This document shows, piece after piece, positions 1 through 6,100 of a DNA stretch of 11,665 nt; the stretch's first letter is position 1; each line of letters begins with the position of its first letter. Below the pieces are notes generated by a model, which made no database searches, was not told where the DNA came from, and worked only from the letters and a program-made list of their open reading frames with translations. The stretch is from Methanomicrobiales archaeon (lineage in GTDB: Archaea; Halobacteriota; Methanomicrobia; Methanomicrobiales; Methanoculleaceae). The translations under genes were made by a program, and so were the position numbers. The stretch is taken from contig JAAZIF010000065.1 in NCBI GenBank assembly GCA_012510335.1, positions 1 to 11,665 of the forward strand, read 5' to 3'.

Positions 1-1
1 C

Positions 2-241
2 GGCGGGGATACGGAAGTGATCGGGACGGTATGCACGGGGCAGGTGCTGCCGCCGAGATCCGGGGAGGTCATAGATCTCCTCCTTGCGACGATCAGGCGC
101 AGGCCATGCACACTCGATGACCTCACCGTCCTCCTGGGTCTTCGCCCGGCCGAGGTCTCAAAATGCCTGAGGGTTCTTGAGGCAGAGGGGCGGGTCGAGC
201 AGGCCCGGGAGGAGAGAGGGGTATTCTACAGGGCGGTCTGA
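2..241 (+). CDS. C-terminal fragment of a protein with a winged-helix domain (5' end outside the window)
   Basis: The reading frame is open from base 2 and ends in TGA at 239-241. A GTG at 17 could be read as a start, but the frame runs off the window without a stop and has no ribosome binding site, so I take this as the last 79 residues of a longer protein. After a short segment around GQVLPPRSGEV, residues about 22-79 look like a winged helix-turn-helix: a helix (VIDLLLATIRRRP), a turn plus recognition helix (LRPAEVSKCLRVLEAEGRV) and a wing ending in FYRAV. Such a tail could belong to an archaeal regulator or to an enzyme with an appended winged helix. A radical-SAM protein is one possibility that I cannot confirm. 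It lies 81 bases before hypD on the same strand. The visible part does not support a specific function. Confidence 0.55.
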   Translation, partial: GGDTEVIGTVCTGQVLPPRSGEVIDLLLATIRRRPCTLDDLTVLLGLRPAEVSKCLRVLEAEGRVEQAREERGVFYRAV

Positions 242-322
242 CCCTGATCCCGGTGCCGGTTGAGTTCTGTGTCCACACCATCACTAATATGCCGCATCGG
301 TGAGAGATATGCATGGGAGTTT

Positions 323-1354
323 ATGGCGGTTGGTAAGGAGATCCTCGATACGCTCCATTCTCTTGTAGACCGGGAGATCACGCTCATGCATATCTGCGGC
401 ACCCACGAGGCGGCTATAGCGCGTGCCGGGCTACGGAGCGTCCTGCCCCCCGGCCTAAAGATAGTGATGGGACCGGGTTGCCCGGTCTGCATAACACCAC
501 AGGGGGAGATCGATGCCGCTCTGGATCTGGTGGAGAGGGACTGCATCGTCGCTACCTACGGCGACCTGCTCCGGGTTCCGGGGACGAAGGGATCGCTTGA
601 GTCGAGCGGCGGCGATGTCCGGGTGGTGCAGGGTGTCCACAAGGCCGTGGAGATCGCGAGGGAGAGGCCTGACCGCGATCTCGTCTTTATATCGGTCGGG
701 TTCGAGACTACCGCGCCGACCGTCGCAGCCACGATCCTCGCAGACCCGCCGGAGAACTTCTCCATCCTCTCATGCCACCGGCTCGTCCCGCCCGCGATGG
801 CATGGCTCCTCGATCAGGGGGAGGCGGCGCTCCAGGGGTTCATCCTCCCCGGGCATGTCTGCACGGTGGCGGGCTACGAGGAGTACGAGCGGTTCCCTGT
901 CCCGCAGGTCGTCGCTGGGTTCGAGCCCGAGGACATCCTCCTGGGTCTTGTTATGGCGGTTAAGCAGATCCGCGAGGGCGTGTATCGGGTGGACAACGCT
1001 TACCCTCGCGCAGTCACACGGGAGGGGAACGTCAAGGCGAAACGCCTCATGTATGAGGTCTTTGAGCCGTCTGATACCGAGTGGCGCGGGTTTCCCGCGA
1101 TACCGAAGTCGGGCCTCCGCCTTAGGTCGGAGTTTGCGGGCTACGATGCGCAGAAGAAGTATGGCATCAAGATCCGGCACGTGGACAGGCACTCCGCCTG
1201 CATATGTGATAAGGTGCTGCGTGGTGTCGCGAACCCCTCGGACTGCAGGCTCTTCGGGAAGGGCTGTACCCCGCGCACCCCGGTCGGACCCTGCATGGTC
1301 AGTCACGAGGGGGCGTGCAGGATATGGCACCTCTACGAGTCGAAGAGGGCCTGA
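323..1354 (+). CDS. hypD: [NiFe]-hydrogenase maturation protein HypD
   Basis: HypD is the iron-sulfur scaffold that, with HypC, assembles the Fe(CN)2CO moiety of [NiFe]-hydrogenases in the cytoplasm. The 343-residue product is close to the usual family length. Family motifs appear in order: CGTHE at residues 25-29, GPGCPVC at 50-56, GFETTAP at 126-132, SCHRLVPPAM at 150-159, and GFILPGHVCTVAGYEEYE at 172-189. The C-terminal domain carries Cys 293, 295, 308, 315, 324 and 332, from which the [4Fe-4S] ligands are drawn. The frame could extend back to a TTG at 260. I chose ATG 323 because it puts CGTHE about 25 residues from the start, as is usual, and because GGGAG at 315-319 lies just upstream, although the spacing is only 3 bases. 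No other hyp genes are in the window. The methanogen's hydrogenases would be the clients. Confidence 0.96.
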   Translation: MAVGKEILDTLHSLVDREITLMHICGTHEAAIARAGLRSVLPPGLKIVMGPGCPVCITPQGEIDAALDLVERDCIVATYGDLLRVPGTKGSLESSGGDVRVVQGVHKAVEIARERPDRDLVFISVGFETTAPTVAATILADPPENFSILSCHRLVPPAMAWLLDQGEAALQGFILPGHVCTVAGYEEYERFPVPQVVAGFEPEDILLGLVMAVKQIREGVYRVDNAYPRAVTREGNVKAKRLMYEVFEPSDTEWRGFPAIPKSGLRLRSEFAGYDAQKKYGIKIRHVDRHSACICDKVLRGVANPSDCRLFGKGCTPRTPVGPCMVSHEGACRIWHLYESKRA

Positions 1355-1375
1355 AATTCCCTTTTCCCGCTGGCC

Positions 1376-1382
1376 TTTTATA
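1376..1382 (+). promoter_or_regulatory. TATA box of tRNA-Arg
   Basis: TTTTATA lies about 29 bases before the first base of tRNA-Arg, the distance expected for an archaeal box A with a very short leader. It sits in the AT-rich stretch right after the hypD stop, so the tRNA is probably transcribed from its own promoter as well as by read-through. The assignment rests on position and base composition. Confidence 0.55.
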
Positions 1383-1407
1383 CCATACCGGAGAATATGT
1401 TATGGCA

Positions 1408-1479
1408 GTCCCGGTAGGGTAGTGGATATCCTGGAAGCCTCCGGAGCTTTCGACCCGGGTTCAAATCCCGGCCGGGGCG
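1408..1479 (+). tRNA. tRNA-Arg (anticodon CCG)
   Basis: A full cloverleaf folds by eye. The acceptor stem pairs GTCCCGG with CCGGGGC (one G-T pair), with discriminator G at 1479. The D arm has GG after AGT. The anticodon stem is GAAGC/GCTTT and the loop CTCCGGA gives anticodon CCG (codon CGG, Arg). A 4-base variable loop precedes the T arm CCGGG-TTCAAAT-CCCGG. There is no intron, and the 3' CCA is not encoded. A TATA box lies upstream and a T-run follows 8 bases after the gene, so it looks like a stand-alone transcription unit between hypD and the end of the fdh operon. Confidence 0.95.
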
Positions 1480-1486
1480 TTAACTG

Positions 1487-1491
1487 TTTTT
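1487..1491 (+). terminator. oligo-T terminator of tRNA-Arg
   Basis: Five consecutive T residues begin 8 bases after the tRNA 3' end. Short T-runs in the non-template strand act as terminators for archaeal RNA polymerase. No hairpin is needed or seen directly before it. Confidence 0.5.
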
Positions 1492-1630
1492 CGATATCCC
1501 GTCATTCTGGCGCAAACCGTATGATCCGCTCCTCTCAGTATCGGAGCTGATAGAAATAACCGGTTCTTGTTCTCATGATCCCTCACGGATTTCGCCGCGT
1601 AATGCCCCAGCATCCCCTGGCATAAAATAG

Positions 1631-1672
1631 GCCGGGATTGGCGGGAGAAATATCTTCTCCCGTTATTCCGGC
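1631..1672 (-). terminator. nested hairpin 3' of fdhB, possible fdh operon terminator
   Basis: The 290-base spacer between tRNA-Arg and fdhB has no credible gene, but it is rich in inverted repeats. The strongest is CGGGAGAA (1642-1649) with TTCTCCCG (1655-1662), 8 perfect pairs around a 5-base loop. It is enclosed by an outer GCCGG (1631-1635) / CCGGC (1668-1672) pair. Read on the minus strand, the structure is followed by CTATTTTATG, which contains a short T-run, so it could end or stabilise the fdhAB transcript. Its distance of about 100 bases from the fdhB stop makes a 3'-end processing or stability element equally possible. Confidence 0.35.
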
Positions 1673-1729
1673 TTCCCTTACACCCCGGCACGGGTGCATC
1701 GAGGTTTTTCCACAACCGACGATCCGGCC

Positions 1730-1763
1730 GGGCGTCTTTCGCGCCCCCTCCCCTCCAGGGGAG
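1730..1763 (-). other. tandem hairpins directly after the fdhB stop
   Basis: Two adjacent inverted repeats follow the fdhB stop codon. The first is CTCCCCT (1748-1754) with AGGGGAG (1757-1763), forming a 6-pair stem with a TGGA loop on the mRNA. The second is GGGCG (1730-1734) with CGCCC (1742-1746) around a 7-base loop. No T-run follows, so mRNA 3'-end protection is at least as likely as termination. A smaller CACCC/GGGTG pair lies at 1681-1696. Confidence 0.35.
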
Positions 1764-1769
1764 AGGATC

Positions 1770-3008
1770 TTACTTGAAGACGTTGTAGATCTGATCTTCG
1801 CCGGTCTTGAAGAGCCGCTCCCGCTCAGCCTGCTCCTCAACGAGGGCAAGCACCGGGAGCTCCATGTCCACACCGGGGGTGTGACCGAACATCTTCTCCA
1901 TGCCCACCTGCAGGGAGTGCATGTAGAGCGAGTTCGCGATCTCCATCGGGCAGTTCTCCTCACACTGGCCGCAGTTGACACAGGAGTCCGCCACGTGGGC
2001 ATAGCGGATCAGGTGGAACATGAACGGCACGGGGAGCACACCCGGCGGTACCAGGTAGGGCTTCTTCGTGCTGCACTCGACACAGTAGCAGATCGGGCAG
2101 TTCTCGATACAGGCGTAGCACTTGACACACCGGGACGAGTCCTCCATGATCTTCTGGAGGCGCTCCTTCCCCTCGCCGAGGCTCTCGAAGTCGCGCGCGC
2201 GCCACTTGTTGCCGAGCTTCAGCATCGCGCCCTCGACCTTGCCGCGGATCTCGATCCCCTTAGGGTTCGCGGCCCCGGTGGCGATGGCGCCGGCCGCTAC
2301 GGCCTTGCTCAGGAGATCCGCACCCTTATCGGAGCAGACCTCGACGAACGTGGCCTTGCCGGCCTTGTCGCCGATGACACCCCAGTTTCCGCAGGCGAGA
2401 TCGGCCTGGCGCGGAACCTTCATAAGGCACCGACGGCAGTTCGACCGACGGCCATACCCCGCATCCTCAAGGTCATCCATCGAGATGCCCTTGTGCTCGC
2501 CATCCTTCGTCACGATGATGAACTGGCCCTTGTCGATCTCTTCCTTGACGACATCGTTCGGGTCGACCTCGAACTTCTCGCGGATCATCTTCCGTGCGGT
2601 CACGGGGCTCACCGTACCGCCGCAGTTGACGCCGATCAGGAGGAGGTTGTCCAGGTTAACCTGGTTGCGCTTCGCAAGCTCGTATATGCCCATAGCGTCG
2701 CAACCCTTCACGGTCACGGCGAGGCGCATATCCTCAGCACCGCCGAGGTACTTCTTGATCAGCTTCGCAAGCAGGAGCGTCCCGCAGTGGAGCGAGCCTG
2801 CCGTCCCTGCAACCTCGGCCGGGTCGGTGATCAGTGTGGGTACGGCGTCGTAGATGTCAACACCTTTCTTGACCGCCAGCACGCCGTCGACTATGTCGTT
2901 TTCCAGGGCAAACTTGAGGAGCCCGGTCACCGCGCCGCCGCACTCCGCCACCTTGGCGATGTCAGCGTTCGTTGTCCAGGCGTATACCATATCTCCCTTA
3001 GCTACCAT
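1770..3008 (-). CDS. fdhB: F420-dependent formate dehydrogenase, beta subunit (FdhB)
   Basis: FdhB passes electrons from formate oxidation in FdhA to coenzyme F420, using bound FAD and iron-sulfur clusters, in the cytoplasm. The 412-residue product matches the family length. Residues about 10-270 are the FrhB-type flavin/F420 domain, with conserved stretches such as GSLHCGTLLLAKLIKKYLGG (71-90), KGCDAMGIYELAKR (101-114), GVNCGGTVSP (126-135) and GYGRRSNCRRCLMK (184-197). The C-terminal part has two [4Fe-4S] motifs: CVKCYACIENCP (Cys 294, 297, 300, 304, with further Cys 307, 309 and 312) and CVNCGQCEENCP (Cys 343, 346, 349, 353). I chose ATG 3008 over the ATG at 3047 because it begins the conserved MVAKGDMVYAWTT N-terminus. 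It follows the fdhA stop by one base (TGA-G-ATG) and has a ribosome binding site at 3016-3022. It is clearly co-translated with fdhA. Confidence 0.96.
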   Translation of the reverse strand: MVAKGDMVYAWTTNADIAKVAECGGAVTGLLKFALENDIVDGVLAVKKGVDIYDAVPTLITDPAEVAGTAGSLHCGTLLLAKLIKKYLGGAEDMRLAVTVKGCDAMGIYELAKRNQVNLDNLLLIGVNCGGTVSPVTARKMIREKFEVDPNDVVKEEIDKGQFIIVTKDGEHKGISMDDLEDAGYGRRSNCRRCLMKVPRQADLACGNWGVIGDKAGKATFVEVCSDKGADLLSKAVAAGAIATGAANPKGIEIRGKVEGAMLKLGNKWRARDFESLGEGKERLQKIMEDSSRCVKCYACIENCPICYCVECSTKKPYLVPPGVLPVPFMFHLIRYAHVADSCVNCGQCEENCPMEIANSLYMHSLQVGMEKMFGHTPGVDMELPVLALVEEQAERERLFKTGEDQIYNVFK

Positions 3009-3009
3009 C

Positions 3010-5079
3010 TCACTGCACCCCCGCGATCTTCTCGACAGCAACCGCACTGTGCTTCAACTCCGGCATCTTGGAGAGCGGGTCAAGCGCGGTGTTTGTCAGC
3101 TGGTTCACAGATCCAGCCCCGCCGAAGTGCATCGTCATCATCAGCACTCCCGGCGCGACCTCATCGGTCACTCTGGCAACGGCTTCTGCCTCACCACGCC
3201 GGCCACGGAGCTTGATCTTCTCTCCGTTCTGGATCTTGAGCTGCGCAGCATCCTCTTCGTTGATCTGCACATAGGCTTCAGGCACCTCATAGTGGAGGAC
3301 TTCGGCCCGTCCGGTCTGGGTCCGGGTGTGGTAGTGGAAGATCAGACGTCCGGTCATCAGGGTGAACGGATACTCGGCGTCAGCGACCTCTGCGGGCGGG
3401 CGGTGCTCAAGACCGAAGAAATGCCCGAGACCGTCGGCGGACGAGAACTTCTCGCGGTGCAGGATCGGGGTTCCCGCGTGTTCCAGGGTCGGGCAGGGCC
3501 AGTGAAGCGCCTCGGGCTTCTCGATCCTCTCGTAGGATATGCCGGCCATCGATGGGGTGACCCGGCGCACATCGTTCCAGATATCCTCTGGCGAGTTGAA
3601 GTCGAATCCCTTGAGCCCGAGCTTGTGAGCGAGGTCGACGAAGATCTGCCAGTCCTCCTTTGCATCGCCTGGAGTGTCTACGGCCTTGCGGACACGGTTG
3701 ACCCGCCGCTCACCGCTGGTGAACGTCCCGTCCTTCTCAGCGAAGGAGGCGCCGGGGAGGATAACGTCTGCGTACTTGGCGGTCTCGGTCATGAAGAGAT
3801 CCTGCACGACAAGGAAGTCCAGCTTCTCAAGTGAGCGCATGACGTGGTTCGAGTCGGGGTAGGAGACGACCGGGTTTAATGCGAAGATGTACATCGCCTT
3901 GATCGGGTCGCCGCACTGGGTGATCTGCTCGGTCAGGGTCACACCGTACTCGCTCGGGAGACCGGTGACGCCCCAGAGTTCCTCCATCCGCGCCCGGGTA
4001 GCGTCGTCCTCGCACTTCTGGTAGCCGGAGTAGACGTTCGGGTATGCGCCCATGTCGCAGGCGCCCTGGACGTTGTTCTGGCCACGGAGCGGGTTGACAC
4101 CGACTCCCGGTCTTCCTACGTTGCCGGTGAGCATCGAGAGGTTCCCAAGCGACCTGACGTTGTCGGTACCGGTCGTGAGCTCGGTGATGCCGAGGCAGTA
4201 GATGATCACTGCGTTGCCGGCGCTCGCATACAGCTTTGCGATCTCCTTGACCCTCTCTGTGGGGACACCGGTGATCGACTCGACATCCGCATACTTATCC
4301 ACGGTCGCCTTCAGCTCATCAAAGCCCGTGGTCCGGTTCTTGATGAACTCCTTGTCATGGAGATCCTGCTGGATGATCCAGTACATGATCGAGTTGATCA
4401 GGGCGATGTTCGTCGAGGGGTTGTAGCGGACGTAGTGGTCGGCCAGGCGTGCCGTGGGCGTGAAGCGCGGGTCGCAGACTATGATCGTCTTCCCTGCCTT
4501 CTTCGCCTGGAGAACCCGGCGGGCGGCGAGCGGGTGCGCCTCGACACTGTTTGCGCCGATCATGAAGATAAGGTCGGCGTTTAAGACGTCCTCGAAGGGG
4601 TTCGTCGCGGCACCGGAGCCGAACGAGAGCGAGAGACCTGCGACGGACGGCCCGTGGCAGATGCGCGCGCAGTTGTCAACGTTGTTGGTCTTAAAGGCCA
4701 CGCGCGCGAGTTTCTGCATGATGTAGCACTCTTCGTTCGGTGTCCGGCACGAGACCTGGAACCCGAGCGCCTTTGGCCCGTACTTCTCATAGGTCTCCGT
4801 GAACTTCGAGGCGATCAGGTCGTAGGCCTCGTCCCAGGACGCTTCTTCAAACTTGCCATTCTTCTTGATGAGGGGCTTTGTCAGCCGGTCGGGGCTCTGC
4901 ACGAACTCCCAGCAGGTAGCTCCCTTCGGACAGAGTTTTCCCTCGTTTATCGGGCTTCTCTTGTAGGGTTCCACCCCTACGAGTTTGCCGTCGTTCACCA
5001 CGAGGTTAAGACCACACCCTACACCGCAGTACGGGCAGGTCGTGGGAACGTAGCGTAACTTTCCGTTTGTTTCTGTCAT
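3010..5079 (-). CDS. fdhA: F420-dependent formate dehydrogenase, catalytic alpha subunit (FdhA)
   Basis: FdhA is the molybdenum- or tungsten-pterin subunit that oxidises formate to CO2. It feeds F420 reduction through FdhB and, in methanogens without cytochromes, can also feed the heterodisulfide reductase complex. The 689-residue product has the standard order: an N-terminal [4Fe-4S] domain (Cys 15, 18, 22 and 50 in CPYCGVGCGL and KLCPKG), the large molybdopterin oxidoreductase domain (about 60-520), and a C-terminal dinucleotide-binding domain (about 560-685, with LMTGRLIFHYHTRTQTGR). The metal ligand is Cys 141 followed by His 142 in ARICHGPS, so this is the cysteine form, not the selenocysteine form. 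No in-frame TGA interrupts the gene. ATG 5079 is supported by GGGAG 8 bases upstream. Transcription is from the divergent AT-rich spacer and continues into fdhB. Confidence 0.97.
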   Translation of the reverse strand: MTETNGKLRYVPTTCPYCGVGCGLNLVVNDGKLVGVEPYKRSPINEGKLCPKGATCWEFVQSPDRLTKPLIKKNGKFEEASWDEAYDLIASKFTETYEKYGPKALGFQVSCRTPNEECYIMQKLARVAFKTNNVDNCARICHGPSVAGLSLSFGSGAATNPFEDVLNADLIFMIGANSVEAHPLAARRVLQAKKAGKTIIVCDPRFTPTARLADHYVRYNPSTNIALINSIMYWIIQQDLHDKEFIKNRTTGFDELKATVDKYADVESITGVPTERVKEIAKLYASAGNAVIIYCLGITELTTGTDNVRSLGNLSMLTGNVGRPGVGVNPLRGQNNVQGACDMGAYPNVYSGYQKCEDDATRARMEELWGVTGLPSEYGVTLTEQITQCGDPIKAMYIFALNPVVSYPDSNHVMRSLEKLDFLVVQDLFMTETAKYADVILPGASFAEKDGTFTSGERRVNRVRKAVDTPGDAKEDWQIFVDLAHKLGLKGFDFNSPEDIWNDVRRVTPSMAGISYERIEKPEALHWPCPTLEHAGTPILHREKFSSADGLGHFFGLEHRPPAEVADAEYPFTLMTGRLIFHYHTRTQTGRAEVLHYEVPEAYVQINEEDAAQLKIQNGEKIKLRGRRGEAEAVARVTDEVAPGVLMMTMHFGGAGSVNQLTNTALDPLSKMPELKHSAVAVEKIAGVQ
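3016..3022 (-). promoter_or_regulatory. ribosome binding site of fdhB inside the fdhA 3' end
   Basis: On the mRNA GGGGGTG lies 7 bases before ATG 3008, a near match to GGAGGTG. It decides between ATG 3008 and the upstream in-frame ATG at 3047 and places initiation of fdhB right at the fdhA stop, which favours translational coupling. Confidence 0.7.
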
Positions 5080-5108
5080 TCAACATTCTCCCGATTGTTG
5101 CATTCAAC
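5077..5108 (-). promoter_or_regulatory. fdhA ribosome binding site in a small hairpin loop, flanked by CATTCAAC direct repeats
   Basis: The binding site GGGAG (5088-5092 on the minus strand) lies 8 bases before the fdhA ATG. On the mRNA it is enclosed by CAACA (5096-5100) and TGTTG (5081-5085), which could form a 5-pair stem with a 10-base loop that exposes the site. On the plus strand CATTCAAC occurs at 5077-5084 and again at 5101-5108, 24 bases apart, and CATTCAAT occurs at 5199-5206. The Shine-Dalgarno call is firm. The hairpin and the repeats are visible, but any role for them is inference. Confidence 0.6.
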
Positions 5109-5160
5109 GTCGGTTGCCAAGCATGTCAGGAAAGGGCAGACATACTTACACTAGTTTACT

Positions 5161-5183
5161 CTACTAAGTAGTATATAAATTTA
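5161..5183 (-). promoter_or_regulatory. fdhAB promoter: TATA box with an adjacent palindrome
   Basis: On the minus strand TTTATATA (5172-5179), in an A/T-rich context reaching 5183, is the best archaeal TATA box before fdhA. It predicts a transcript start near 5150 and a leader of about 70 bases. The perfect palindrome CTACT-A-AGTAG (5161-5171) abuts the TATA box on its downstream side, between box and predicted start, where a bound repressor would block initiation. The whole spacer 5080-5400 is strikingly AT-rich beside its GC-rich neighbours and contains no credible gene. Confidence 0.6.
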
Positions 5184-5334
5184 AACATATTATTTTAACA
5201 TTCAATCATATTCCAATAAATATAATTGATCTGTCTTGTAAATCAGCCAGAGATATCAGGAGAATAAATATCTTCTGGGGTAATATGACGATACAGATGA
5301 TTATAATCGGCAATTTTCAAAATGTGATGTAATA

Positions 5335-5357
5335 GGTATAAACTTAATCTGGTTAAG
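5335..5357 (+). promoter_or_regulatory. promoter of the FmdE-like gene with a possible operator
   Basis: GGTATAAAC (5335-5343) resembles an archaeal TATA box with a start predicted near 5365, leaving a leader of about 35 bases to GTG 5401. The inverted repeat CTTAA-N5-TTAAG (5343-5357) begins at the TATA box and lies between it and the predicted start. An 8-base palindrome AAACGTTT (5365-5372) covers the predicted start. All three were read directly from the sequence. Their use as promoter and operators is inference. Confidence 0.4.
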
Positions 5358-5400
5358 CAATCCAAAACGTTTACAATCAACCCTGGTCAAACATTACTCC

Positions 5401-6042
5401 GTGCAACCTAGACTGACCCATACATGGAATGACATCGAAGCCAGACTCAAGTCAAAAGGCTCTACTCCGGAGCTGATAGAGCATTTCCGGAAAAGCATCG
5501 AATTTCACACATTTGCGGCCCCCGGGCTCCTGATCGGGGTATTCATGGTAGACTATGCCATGGAATTCCTGGACCGCCCTGACGATGAGAAGATCTATGC
5601 CGTCTGCGAGACCACGAAGTGTCTGCCTGATGCCCTGCAGATGATCGCTCACTGCACGATCGGCAATGGCCGCCTCCGGGTCTTCCCCATAGGGAAGTTT
5701 GCCATAACCATGAACCGGCCGGCAGAGACGCCGCTTATAGATGGGATCCGGGTCTTCGTCGATGGTGAGAAGATCAGTCGGTACCCGACGTTTGCCCTCT
5801 GGTACACCAAAGATCCGCTCTTTGATCCGAGAACCCGCGGCACAGCGCTTATCGATGAGCTCATTGATGCCGGTCGCGACATACTCTCGGACGAGTGGGT
5901 GCGGGTGAAAGTGCCGCGGAAACAGCCCTGGAGATCTGCGATCTGCTCCATCTGCGGCGAGATGGTCCCGGATAACCTGCTCGTCAGCGGAGCCTGCGCT
6001 GACTGCCGGTCGCAGTCCTACTTCGAGAAGACAGGATTCTGA
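5401..6042 (+). CDS. FmdE-family protein with C-terminal zinc finger and altered core motif
   Basis: The 213-residue protein has the layout of PF02663 (FmdE, a protein associated with molybdenum formylmethanofuran dehydrogenase): an alpha/beta core followed by a treble-clef zinc finger. The core signature is clear at residues 69-101 (CETTKCLPDALQ, then CTIGNGRLRV and GKFAI). The tail has Cys 182, 185, 199 and 202 (CX2CX13CX2C). The usual HGHLCPG motif near the N-terminus reads HTFAAPG (36-42), so the second His and the Cys are replaced by Phe 38 and Ala 40. That suggests loss or change of metal or substrate binding. GTG 5401 is the only plausible start, but no ribosome binding site precedes it. 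The gene is divergent from fdhA across a shared spacer and heads a three-gene cluster with TrmO-FmdE and MoeA. The biochemical role of this family is unsettled. A sensor or accessory role for pterin enzymes is inference. Confidence 0.82.
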   Translation: MQPRLTHTWNDIEARLKSKGSTPELIEHFRKSIEFHTFAAPGLLIGVFMVDYAMEFLDRPDDEKIYAVCETTKCLPDALQMIAHCTIGNGRLRVFPIGKFAITMNRPAETPLIDGIRVFVDGEKISRYPTFALWYTKDPLFDPRTRGTALIDELIDAGRDILSDEWVRVKVPRKQPWRSAICSICGEMVPDNLLVSGACADCRSQSYFEKTGF

Positions 6043-6100
6043 AGAGGGATCCTCCGATCCGGGATAGAGCATATAGGGCGCCAGAGCTCACTCCCATGGT

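Noticed and set aside
1480..1769. Small gene in the spacer between tRNA-Arg and fdhB
   Set aside because: Short frames on both strands overlap the tRNA or the hairpins, lack binding sites and show no protein-like composition.
1638..3215. Plus-strand open frame of 525 codons opposite fdhB
   Set aside because: It lies almost wholly antisense to fdhB and the fdhA end, has no recognisable domain, and reflects the GC-rich codon pattern of the real genes.
4657..4659. Possible selenocysteine at the FdhA metal-ligand position
   Set aside because: The codon for residue 141 is TGC (Cys), there is no in-frame TGA, and no SECIS-like element is needed.
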